From the NCBI GenBank assembly GCA_039545355.1, contig BCJJ01000001.1, positions 1,982,570-2,046,569 of the forward strand: a stretch of DNA of 64,000 nt, read 5' to 3'. Under the pieces are notes generated by a model. It worked only from the letters and a program-made list of their open reading frames with translations, had not been told where the DNA came from and ran no database searches. The position numbers were made by a program, and so were the translations under genes. This document shows positions 1-10,293 of the stretch, piece by piece. The first letter of the stretch is position 1. Each line of letters begins with the position of its first letter. This DNA is from Trichosporon coremiiforme (lineage: Eukaryota; Basidiomycota; Tremellomycetes; Trichosporonales; Trichosporonaceae).

Positions 1-1327
1 CCTCCAGATCAGCACGAAGGAGTTCCTCAATGAGCTCGTTCGCCGCTTCCCGGAGAGGCCTCCGATGGTCGTCGGTCGTGTGATGGGCCGTATCCTCGAG
101 ATGATTCACGAGTGGAAGAACACGATTTGCGTCACCTCGAAGTACAAGGACGACCTCGTCCACATCCGCGACATGCACCGTCTCCTCAGCTACAAGGGGT
201 ACCGCTTCAAGGCCTTCGACGCCGCCCGCGCTATGGCCAACTCAAATCCCAACGAGAACCTCAAGTCTCCCGAGGAGCTCGAGGAGGAGGACCGAGCGGC
301 CAAGAGCGCTAAGCTCCAGGAGCTCATCCGCCGGGGAACTCCTCGCGATCTCGCCGCTGCTCAGGAGCTGATGAAGTACCTTGCCGGTGCCGAGCCGGAC
401 AAGACGGTCGACTACGAGAAGGAGACGCTTAAGGAGCTCGAGAAGGTTCAGAGCAAGGCCGTCCTTCTGAACGACATGCTCGACAACGCAAAGGAGGACG
501 AGCGGATCGGAGTCGAGGGCGACGTGTACGACCAGGTGGCAGCGGCGTGCAAGGGCGCGCGGCCAAAAATCCAGCGATGGATCGAGACAGACACTGGAGA
601 GCACGAGGGCCTCATGGACAAGCTGCTGGTGTGCAACGACCTGATCAACGCTGCGATCGAGCGCTTCGAGGCGGCTAAGCGCGGCGACTGGACCGCGGCC
701 CGGAACGTCACCGTTCCCCAGCCTGGCGCCGCCGCCAGCTCGCAGGGTCGCGGCGGCAACGACCTCATCTCCTTTGACGCATTCGCCGACGATGACGAGC
801 AGCCGTCAGGTGGCCTTGCTCTGCCGAGTGGCTCGCAGGCTGCTCCCTCCACTACGAATCCTGGATTTACCGCTGGTGGTCTTCCCCTGGACCTTTTCGC
901 TATGCCCTCGCCCTCGGGATCCCCGGCACCTGGCCCCTCGACCTCGTCGGGACCCTCGCAGCCGCGCCAGGACCCGATGGCCTTCTTCAACCAGCCTTCG
1001 CAGCCGGTCCAGCCTCAACCCCAGTACGGCGGTCTTGGCGGTCTCGGATCGCTGCAGACTTCGACTCCTCCCGTTCAGTCGCCGTTCTTCCAGCCGTCTC
1101 AGCCTACCCCGCCCGCATACGGTTCGCAGCCCTCGGCTTCGGCTTCCCCTGCGATGGGCAACTTCTCCGGCTTCTCGGTCCCGACGTCATCTAACGGATT
1201 CTCGTCTCCTTCTGGCTTCCCCGCTCAGCAGCAACCGACTCCATCAACGCAGCAGCCGGCCCAGCAGCAGCAGCAGCAGCCGAAGAAGAACGATGCGTTC
1301 GCTGACCTGGTGGACCTCATGGGATGA
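1..1327 (+). CDS. GGA-like VHS-GAT clathrin adaptor (5' truncated)
   Basis: The reading frame is open from base 2, so the start codon lies outside the window; 441 codons plus the stop are visible. The first part is the end of a VHS domain (motifs FLNELVRRFPERPP and RDMHRLLSYKGY), followed by a GAT-like helical region with the conserved KLQELIRRGTP segment. This order is typical of fungal GGA proteins, which sort cargo from the trans-Golgi to endosomes with ARF and clathrin. The rest is Pro/Gln/Ser-rich, with clathrin-box-like motifs LISFD in the middle and DLVDLM at the very end. I see no gamma-adaptin ear after the linker, so the protein is a VHS-GAT form. LSB5 is the alternative relative. 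The next gene, VMA1, lies in the same direction. Confidence 0.8.
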   Translation, partial: LQISTKEFLNELVRRFPERPPMVVGRVMGRILEMIHEWKNTICVTSKYKDDLVHIRDMHRLLSYKGYRFKAFDAARAMANSNPNENLKSPEELEEEDRAAKSAKLQELIRRGTPRDLAAAQELMKYLAGAEPDKTVDYEKETLKELEKVQSKAVLLNDMLDNAKEDERIGVEGDVYDQVAAACKGARPKIQRWIETDTGEHEGLMDKLLVCNDLINAAIERFEAAKRGDWTAARNVTVPQPGAAASSQGRGGNDLISFDAFADDDEQPSGGLALPSGSQAAPSTTNPGFTAGGLPLDLFAMPSPSGSPAPGPSTSSGPSQPRQDPMAFFNQPSQPVQPQPQYGGLGGLGSLQTSTPPVQSPFFQPSQPTPPAYGSQPSASASPAMGNFSGFSVPTSSNGFSSPSGFPAQQQPTPSTQQPAQQQQQQPKKNDAFADLVDLMG

Positions 1328-1678
1328 GATTATAGATTGTAGCATGTAATATTGGGTGCCGGCAGTATAGAGCTGGTCACGGCGAGGTTCGCTTGATGCG
1401 TTCTGCATGCATTAAGTAGTTATCCTTCTGATCGCCGTCGGGCGATCGCCGAGGGCGATACAGCACAGATTCCTCGGACAGTCAGGCAATCTCGGCACCG
1501 GCATGTTGAAAGTGATAACAGGAATGACGTGGAGTTCAGGGTGGGGCTGGCTGACGGCGCGTGGTGACGACAGGGAGGGGCAGTGTCCGGCCAACCTCAG
1601 CCAGGTCATCGGGCAGTCACATCGCTTACTACTCCATCGAGCACAGTACAACGTACTGAGCATTAACTGACATAAATC
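1328..1678. other. Intergenic spacer with VMA1 promoter
   Basis: No gene is seen in these 351 bases. They hold the 3' end of the adaptor gene and the promoter/5' UTR of VMA1. Around 1430-1460 there are overlapping GATCGCC/GGCGATC words that form short inverted repeats; I cannot assign a function to them. Confidence 0.4.
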
Positions 1679-3837
1679 ATGGTGAGTGTCGGACTGGGAG
1701 TGCGAACGGGACTGCCCACTTTGTGTGGGACAATCAGTGTTCGTTGGCTGTGAGGCTCTCGCTGCCTAAACCACGTTCCTGCCGAAGTTGGTCAACCCGA
1801 TCGCCAGCGATCGTCAATGCGCACTGCAAGGTTATCCTGTTGGCTCTTCGGTCGCACTACGCCCCAATTATGAGAGCTTTTGAGCAACACAGCTGACTCC
1901 ACAGGCCGGTGCAATGGAGCGCGCTCAGCGCGACCTCCCCAAGATCCGTGATGAGGACCGCGAGTCGATGTTCGGCGCTGTCTACAGTGTTTCCGGTCCC
2001 GTCGTCATCGGAGAGAACATGCGTGGATGTGCGATGTACGAGCTTGTCCGTGTCGGACACGATGAGCTTGTCGGTGAGATCATTCGTATCGAGGCCGACC
2101 GCGCCACCATCCAGGTTTACGAGGAGACCTCGGGTGTCACTGTCGGAGACCCCATTCTCCGTACCGGCAAGCCCCTCTCCGTTGAGCTTGGCCCCGGTCT
2201 CATGACCAACATCTACGAGTAAGCATACCCAGGGGTGGCAAAGTGCTGACGCTGCAGCGGTATCCAGCGTCCCCTCAAGGCCATTCAGGAGAAGTCGCAG
2301 TCGATCTACATTCCTCGCGGTATCAACACCCAGGCGCTGTCCCGCACCATCAGGTGGGACTTCAAGCCCGCCAACTACAAGGTCGGCGACCACATCTCTG
2401 GAGGCGACATCTTCGGATCCGTTTACGAGAATTCGCTCGTCGACAACCACAAGATCATGCTTCCTCCTCGTGCCATGGGTACCATCACTCACATCGCCGA
2501 GGCTGGCTCGTACACCGTCGAGGATGTCGTTCTTGAGACTGAGTTCCAGGGCAAGAAGACTCAGCACACCCTCATGCAGCTCTGGCCCGTTCGTGCCCCC
2601 CGTCCCGTCGCCCAGAAGGAGAAGGCCTCGTACCCTCTTTTCACCGGACAGCGTGTCCTCGACGCTCTCTTCCCCTCCGTCCAGGGTGGAACCACCTGTA
2701 TCCCTGGTGCTTTCGGCTGTGGAAAGACTGTCATTTCCCAGGCTCTGTCCAAGTTCTCCAACTCCGACATCATTATCTACGTCGGATGTGGCGGTGAGTC
2801 TGGCTGATGGGATCGTTAGCTAATGTTTCTCAGAGCGTGGTAACGAGATGGCTGAGGTCCTGGCGGACTTCCCCGAGCTCACCCTCGAGCGTGACGGTCG
2901 TGAGGAGCCGATCATGAAGCGTACCGCTCTTGTCGCCAACACCTCGAACATGCCCGTCGCCGCTCGTGAGGCGTCCATCTACACTGGTATCAGCCTCTCC
3001 GAGTACTTCCGTGACCAGGGACAGAACGTCGCCATGATGGCCGACTCGTCGTCTCGTTGGGCCGAGGCTCTTCGTGAGATTTCCGGTCGTCTCGCTGAGA
3101 TGCCCGCCGACTCCGGTTACCCTGCGTACCTCGGTGCCAAGCTCGCCGGATTCTACGAGCGTGCTGGTAAGGCGCAGTGTCTTGGTTCGCCCGAGCGTGA
3201 GGGTACCGTTTCGATTGTCGGTGCCGTCTCTCCTCCCGGTGGAGACTTCTCCGACCCTGTTACGACGGCCACCCTCGGTATCGTGCAGGTCTTCTGGGGT
3301 CTCTCCAAGACCCTCGCCCAGCGCAAGCACTTCCCGTCCGTCGACTGGAACGTCTCGTACTCCAACTACCTCAACGTCCTCGACCCGCACTACGAGAAGA
3401 ACGTCCCCGGCTTCGTCGACGTCCGTACGCGCGCCAAGGAGATTCTCCAGAAGGACAAGGACCTTGCGGAAATTGTCCAGCTCGTCGGAAAGTCTGCTCT
3501 CGGTGAGGGCGACAAGATCACGCTCGAGGTTGCCCGTATGCTCAAGGACGACTTCCTGCAGCAGAACGGTATCTCGGAGTACGACCGCTTTTGTCCCTTC
3601 TACAAGACGGTCGGCATGCTCAAGAACTTCATCACCTTCAACGACCTCGCGCAGAAGGCCGTCGAGGGCGGAGAGGTCACCTTCGCCAAGATCCGCGACA
3701 GCGCCCAGGACGTCATGTACAAGCTCTCGCAGCAGAAGTTCGAGAGCCCCAACACTCAGACCGAAGGCGACATCACGGGCAAGTTCGACCAGCTCAACCA
3801 GGAGATCCAGGAGACCTTCCGCCGACTCCAGGAGTAA
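1679..3837 (+). CDS. VMA1: V-type proton ATPase catalytic subunit A
   Basis: This is the ATP-hydrolysing A subunit of the V1 sector, which acidifies the vacuole and endomembranes. Exons are 1679-1681, 1905-2218, 2258-2793 and 2834-3837, giving 618 residues, the usual length. The Walker A loop GAFGCGKT lies near residue 256 and the glycine-rich YVGCGERGNE segment spans intron 3. The first coding exon is only the ATG: a 223-nt intron (GTGAGT...CTGACTCCACAG) separates it from GCC GGT GCA, restoring the fungal start MAGA. An internal ATG at 1914 would also give a protein, but it loses this conserved start. There is no VMA1 intein, and intron 3 lies only a few bases from the yeast intein insertion point. 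Confidence 0.97.
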
Positions 3838-4450
3838 GCCACTCCGCAGAGTACGGTCGGTAAGTTGTGTTTCCTTTTCTGAAGCTTTAATAGTTCTCCT
3901 CTCCCCACTGAGCCAGTCATTGGCCCTCCCCCTCCCTTTTTTGTGCCGCACACCAACAACACAAACCGAAGTGTATAAGTGGCTCTCTTTTCCATAGTTA
4001 GAGCTAGCTGCTGTATGAAATTTAGACATGAAACAAACCAGCGCGAACAGTGGCAGTTGCGGTTGCCGGCAGCGGAATGATTGTGTATTGGCACATGCAT
4101 AGGTAGCAACTATGTGCATATGGACAATGGCCATGCTAAATAGATGATCATGGGGGCCGTTTCGTGGCGGCAGATGCGATGGAGAGGGAAGAGAAGAGAG
4201 ACCAAATGATGAATGATTAATTGACAGTGGTAATGCTCTCTCTCGCCCGCTGTAGGGGCGAGAGCGCAGCGCATGTGATGCGAAGGGCGCGAAGCGCAAG
4301 GTCATACACGTTCTTCTTTGTTGCTGTGGACGGGATTTCGTTTTCTGCTGCTCACTCTTGCTGTAAGGATACACCGAAACAAGGAGGGCGAAAGGGGGGT
4401 GAAGGTAGGGAGGGTGGCCGGCGATGACGCACAGGCTCATGGCGCAAGGC
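3838..4450. other. Convergent intergenic spacer
   Basis: These 613 bases separate the 3' ends of VMA1 (plus) and the exportin-T gene (minus). AT content is higher than in the flanking genes, as expected for 3' UTRs and termination signals. No RNA gene or conserved reading frame is recognised. Confidence 0.4.
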
Positions 4451-7400
4451 TTACGAGCGCATGGCACGGATAAAGTCGGTGAACGTCTTGCGGAAGTCCT
4501 TGCTCTGCTGGGAGCGAAGGTGCTCGACGAGCGTCTGGGCAACGTTGGGCGGGCATCCGATCTTGGGCAGCATGTCGTTCAGGAGGAAGTCGATGCCCTC
4601 CTGTCCGCGCGCCTGGACTGTGTTGCGAAGCACCATGGCCATCTCGTAGAGCACGGGCTGGGCACCGCGGATGTTGAAGCTCGGGTCGGCGGGGACCGAG
4701 AACACGATGGGGACGAGACGCTGGTAAACGAACGTCTCGTAGCCGGGCAGAGCGCGTTCGGCACGCTGCTCCTTGCTGATCGTGTGCTGGTTCGTCGGCT
4801 GGGCGAGGCCGGCAGCGACCTTCTGCGACAGCGCAGACATGGCCGAGTCGGTGAAGACGCTCGGCTCCTGCACGGCCTTCATGGACGTGCCCCACGCGAC
4901 GATGCTCTTGGCGAAGAAGCTGAACGCGAGACGCTGTGAGAGCGAGTCGTCCGAGTTGGTCGCCAGGTCCATCAGCGCAGAGAGCAAGTTCTCGAACTCC
5001 GGCTTGTTGCGGTCCGTAATGAAGACGCCCTCGAGGTTCGAGTTCATGAGCGCAGTGAAGAAGTTCAGGTAAGCCTCCTGCAGGCGCTGGTGGATGACCG
5101 CCTCATCCGTGCCGGTGACCGGGTTTTGGAGCACGGCGAAGATGCGGCTGAGCAGCGGGAGGAGCAGCATGTCCATCGTCTCGAAAGTGTTCTTCTTCAG
5201 ACGGTGCATGAGCAACGAGAGGAAGGAGAGGAAGTCGGCCAGCTCGCTCGGCTCGAACTCCGTAACGACGCTAGTGACGAAGCGCGGGACGAGCTCGGCG
5301 ATGGTAGAGCCGATGGCGGAAACAAACTGGGAGAAAGCGAAGCGGGCAGCATCACGAACGATTCGCTGCGTCTTCATGGCATCGAGCGCCTGCAGAAGAG
5401 CATCCGTCATCTGCTTGAACGGCTGCTGGTACGGCTGCGCCTCGACCTGCTCGTCGGAGACGGAGGGGAAGCCCTTGGCGAAGTGACCGAGGGCGAGAAG
5501 GTGGTGGTGAACGTGGAGGATGGCCATCTGGTCGTTAGGGTTGCTGCGATACTGCTCCACTCCCGCACCGATGCCCGCCATGAGAGGGCCGGCAATCGCC
5601 GCGAGGAGGTTCATCTGCGAGGCAGGGTCGTTCTTGGTGAGGTACACAAGCACGCCCGCAGCCTCGAAGAGGTGCAGCTGGTCCGCGAAGTAGCTCTTGC
5701 CGGTGGCAGCCTTCATAAGCGGGTCCTCACTGGCGTCGGCGGTCGAGAACTTCGGGCGGATCTGCAGCATGTCCTTCAAGCTCTCGAGAATGATCGGGAT
5801 CATACCGGGAGCCATCTCGAAGCGGCACTCCTTGATGAAGCGTCCGAGGAGGTAGAAGGCACGGCGGCGAACAGCCTCGTCCTCGTGGTGGATACCGCGA
5901 GAGTCGAGGAGAGCCTCGAAAATGGGCTGGATAGCACCCTGCTTGATCTTCCAAAAGTCGACGTAGCGGACGGCGATCTCGAAGTACTGGAGAGGCACGG
6001 AGGGGTGAGGGAACGAAGCAAGGTTGGACGAAACGCACAGACTGAGGAGCTGTCCAAGTGGCGTCAGAGGGTACTGCTCGTAGTCAATCTTGGAGCTGGT
6101 GTCAAGCGCAACTTCCGGGTTCTCGGATCCGTTTGGTGTCGATCGTCCAGAGTCCTCGCCGATCTTGCCCGTCGTACGCGTCATCTTGACGGCCTGCTTG
6201 GAAAGGAGCTCGGGAGGGAGCTCGAAGAAAGCCGCACGCGAGTTGCTCTTCGAAATCTCACCGAATGTGTACACAAGGTAAGCAGCCAGCTCGATCTGCT
6301 GCCAGGGGACAGCGGAGAGGCCCTGTGACCTCAAGCGCTCGAGGGTGTTAACGACGATGCTCGCGACAACCTCCGTATGAAGAGTCTTATCGATGGCGGC
6401 GATGTTATCGACAACAGATCGGAAGCTCTGGCGCATGGCATAAAAGGCAAGGACCGCCTCGTCTGCATCCTGCTCGTCCTGAACAATCTCCCAGTCGACG
6501 TCTTCCGGCCACTCCAGCTGCTTCACCACGACCTCCAGAACAGACAGCAGGAACTGACGCTTTCCTGGGGGTAGCGGCACCGGCGCGGGAGCGGGCTGCG
6601 AAGAGCCGGAGCGACCGTTCGTCTGCTGCTGCTGGGGCTGCGCCGGCTTGATGTACCGCTTGTAGGTGCGCAGAAGGTCGGACACGAAAGCTGAGATCGC
6701 CGTCGGCACCTCAGGGTTTCTATCACTGAGGAAGCAGAGCACGAGCTGGATCGAGTTGTTCAGTTGGTTGTCAGCTTCTTCTCGGACCGCTTCCGGCGCC
6801 TCGGGCATCTCGGCGATCTTGATGAGCTCCGTGCCGTACGCCTGGACAATGCCGGCCAGAGTAGCGCGGAAGGTAACCATCTCCGGACCATCCTTGGCGG
6901 ACTCTCGCGTGGCCGCCTCCACTGGCGTCAGGAAGTTGACAAGGTCGAAAACCTTGAGCATCTGCAGCTTCTCGGAAGGGTCCCGGATGCCCTTGGCGAC
7001 AAGTGCACGGACGATGGCCGCAGCACCCGTGCGCAGGGAAGTTTCTCCAGCCTGAATGAGGCTCTGGTAGAACTGCAGAGTTTCCGGCGTAAGGGAGACG
7101 GAGATGTCCACCCAGGCTGCGTGTTAACGGTGCTTTCTTTGGGAGGCGTTTTCTGCTAGAACTTACGAGCCCATGACGCCAAGGTCTTCAGCGCCATCTG
7201 CGTGGCCTCAAGCCACTTGGGGTCCGACTTGCTGAGCTCGAGACCCTTTCCAGCGAGCTTCAGCATGCCCTCCACAGCGAGACGCTCGTCGCCACTCGAC
7301 CTAATGACATCGCGAATAACACCGTCGCGGTGCTGGCGCTCCTTGCTGAAAGCGCGCGCCGATCGGATGACGTTGTCGTGGATCTCCTGGGCGATCTCGC

Positions 7401-8170
7401 GGAGTAGGTGGGTAACGAGAAGAGAAACTTGCGGGTTGCCGCTATCTGACGGAGCGAGCAGGGCGAGGAAGGGGTGTAGGAAGGTGGGGATGACGTTGGG
7501 GTAGACGTTGAGGAAAAGGTGGGCGATTGTGAAGCTGAGCTTGTTACGGAGGACTGCACGATCAGGTCAGTGACGCGAAGGGAGGCACATACGACAACAA
7601 GAGGCACTCACACGACTGTCCGGACTCCGACGTTCCGTTCACGTATTCCGTCTGCACAAACTCAACAATGGCCTTGTACATGGCTTGCTGCTGGTCCGAG
7701 GACATGACATCGGGCCTGACGTTAGATATGGCCAAAAAATCGCATCTTCAACGTACCTCCTCGTCAGAGTTGTGTCGACAACCTGCTGGCAGAACATGCG
7801 CAGGTTTGCGTCGAGCTTCTCCTTGCCATCGCGTCCCTGCTGGCCGGCGGCAGGCGCACCTGCTCCCTGGAGGTAAAGAGAAAGACAGTCCTGACATGTC
7901 AGCTTGAAGCTCATCGGAGCAGCTCTGAGCAAGACGTGAGAGCGCCGATCGATATGTGACATCCCAAAAGGCGTGTGCGCATTGTGGGTTACCACTGTGG
8001 CCAGCGAGACGTAGGTCGCCACTCACCTGCCAGGTCTCTCCGCAGAGCTCCTTGACCTTGGTAAGATAGTCTAGGGCCTGCTGCTTGAGCGCGGGGTCGA
8101 CTGCATCTGTGCTGGCGGCGATACTGATAGCCTGGGGGATGTCGGTCAGATGAGGAGACTGGGTGGCCAT
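4451..8170 (-). CDS. Exportin-T (tRNA nuclear exportin, Los1/Xpot)
   Basis: This karyopherin carries mature tRNA through the nuclear pore with Ran-GTP. Five exons (8027-8170, 7757-7890, 7612-7715, 7167-7553, 4451-7116) join in frame to 1144 residues, close to yeast Los1. Family marks include the N-terminal TWQ segment, FLRNKLSF at the exon 3/4 junction and SWAPWVDIS at the exon 4/5 junction, which matches the SWIDxS segment of Xpot. The rest is HEAT-like helical repeats with a Gln/Ser-rich insert near 6570-6640. I chose the start at 8170 (MATQSPH); an in-frame ATG at 8203 is possible. Introns are 34-135 nt with clear CTGAC/CTAAC branch sites. The gene is divergent from the SERINC gene. Confidence 0.93.
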
Positions 8171-8506
8171 GGCTGGTATGGCGGGTTCGTTCAGAAAGAG
8201 CAAGGGCAGCGGCGCCCCTCTCTACGCTTCGCAGTCGGGGAGGTTGAGTGGTAGTTGTCGCGACTGTGTCGTGGGGACGGTCCGGGTGTTGTTCGTCAAT
8301 GTTGTTTTCTCGACCTCGACGCTTGCTCGAAAGTAGCTCGCAAGACCAAGCCACGGCCAGCAGACATTTCGCGCTCAGCTCGGTCATCCCACGTCATTTT
8401 CCGCCAAACCTTATCACTCCCTCACCCTTAGCCCAGCCTGCTCCGCCGACCTCGGCCTGATCCGCCTCCTACCTCTCCATACCGACTCCCACAGCGATAC
8501 ATCACC
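8171..8506. promoter_or_regulatory. Divergent promoter, exportin-T / SERINC
   Basis: These 336 bases lie between two divergent start codons and must hold both promoters. The part nearest the SERINC start is pyrimidine-rich, as is common for fungal 5' leaders. I see no certain TATA box or known factor site. Confidence 0.4.
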
Positions 8507-10120
8507 ATGGGAGCGCTTCTCTCGATCCCCATCATCGGGGGTGCAGGGGCCATTGGTAGCTCGATTCTGAGCTGCTTTGCGGTCTGCATGGGTGAGTCTT
8601 CCTGGCGGTGCTATAAGTGGCAAAGGTGCTAATCAATCCAGGCGGAACGGCCGCGTCGGCGTTCTGCAAGAGCTGCAACTGCAACAGCTCCATTGCAACT
8701 CGTGTCGGATATGGTGTAAGCTATCAAGATGCTGTGGCGAGCTAACAGTACCCAGTTCATATTCGCACTGGCAGCGATGATGGCGTACCTGATGCGTACA
8801 GACATAATGATTAAACAGCTTGAACGGCTGTCTTGGGACTGGATCAAGATGGACTGCAGCGGGGGCAAGTGCTACGGCCTGCTTGCGGCGCACCGATTCC
8901 TGTTCGCTCTGACGCTCTTCCACATCATTCTCTCGATTCTCCTCGTCGGTGTGCGTAGCACCAAGGCGAAGCGCGCCGCCATTCAGAACGGCTGGTGGGG
9001 ACTAAAGATCATCGCATACCTCGCTCTCTGTTTCATCGCCTTCCTGATCCCGAACGAGTTCTTCATGTTCTACGGCGCGTGGATCGTGCCGCTGGGTGCG
9101 TTCGTGTTCATCCTCATCGGTCTGGTTCTCCTCGTCGACTTTGCGCACACGTGGTCCGAGACCTGCCTCGACAACTGGGAGCGCACGGACAGCAACCTGT
9201 GGCAGTTCATCCTCGTCGGCTCCACCTTCGGTCTCTACGCCGCGACGCTCGTGGTCACAATCGTCCTCTTCGTGTTCTTCTCGGGCGGCGGCTGCGGCCT
9301 GAACACCTTCTTCGTCACGGCCAACCTCGTCATGACTGTCGTCGTCACCATCCTCGCCATCAGCGGACCGGTTCAGGAAGCCAACCCGAGGAGCGGTCTC
9401 ACGCAGGCGTCCATGGTCGCGGCGTACTGCACGTACCTGACCTCGTCTGCGGTCGTGAACCACACGGACGACGGCCACTGCAACCCGATACAGAAGGCGA
9501 CGAGCGGTACCAAGACGACGACGGTCATCCTCGGTGCTCTCTTTACCTTCCTCGCGATCGCATACAGCACGACGCGCGCGGCGACTCAGTCCAAGGCTTT
9601 AGTGGGCAAGGGCCACCGTGCCGGCGCGATTGCGCTTCCGGAGGACGACGACGCCGAGGTGCGCCTGGTGACGAACCAGCCCAAGGGTCGCCGCGACGAG
9701 ATGCGGTACCAAGCCATCCTGGCGGCCGTGAACGCGGGCTCGCTGCCCGCCTCCGTGCTGGATGAGCCCGAGGACGACGAGGATGAGATCGACGGCATCG
9801 TCGGCGAGGACCGCGACGACGAGCGCGCAGGCACAAAGTACAACTACTCGTGGTTCCACGTCATCTTCGCCATTGCGGCCATGTACACTGCCGGCCTGCT
9901 CACCGACTGGCAGGTCGTCAGCACCGAGCCCGTAGCGCACCCCTCGGACCCCAAGGATCAGTTCGCATCTGTATTCGAGAACAAGGACCAGGACGTCTAC
10001 ATCGGCCGCTCCGAGGCGACCATGTGGATGCGCGTCGTCAGCTCGTGGATCTGCTACGCGCTCTACTCCTGGAGCCTTGTCGCGCCCCTCGTCATGCCCG
10101 ACCGCTTCGGCGACGACTAG
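8507..10120 (+). CDS. TMS1: SERINC/TMS1 family multipass membrane protein
   Basis: Serine-incorporator proteins are polytopic membrane proteins implicated in lipid organisation or scrambling. Exons 8507-8591, 8642-8715 and 8756-10120 give 507 residues. Typical family features are the N-terminal MGALLSIP, the Cys-rich loop FCKSCNCNSS, and the repeated hydrophobic segments (about ten) from residue 50 to the C terminus. An acidic cytoplasmic loop (EPEDDEDEIDG) precedes the last two membrane spans, as in fungal homologues. Both introns are about 40-50 nt with GCTAA branch sites. The gene is divergent from exportin-T and convergent with the kinase gene only 173 bases away. Confidence 0.93.
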
Positions 10121-10293
10121 TGATCGTCCTCCGAACCTGCCTTTCTGTTCTCCTTTCCCCGTTATCATCTTAGAAAAACTTGTCCATCACCACCATAGAC
10201 AAAGTGTATTGATGCATGTTGTGAGCTCTTTGCTCTTGCTGCTGTGCAATGCTGGATGAATGTACAACGGGTATGGTTATATGATACAACTGC

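Noticed and set aside
2781..2850. VMA1 intein
   Set aside because: The extein sequence is continuous apart from a 40-nt intron; no intein blocks are present.
2830..4542. 570-codon open frame antisense to VMA1
   Set aside because: Mirror of the biased codons of VMA1 in the GC-rich exon; no motif.
5090..6328. 412-codon open frame antisense to exportin-T
   Set aside because: Shadow of the exportin exon with low-complexity composition.
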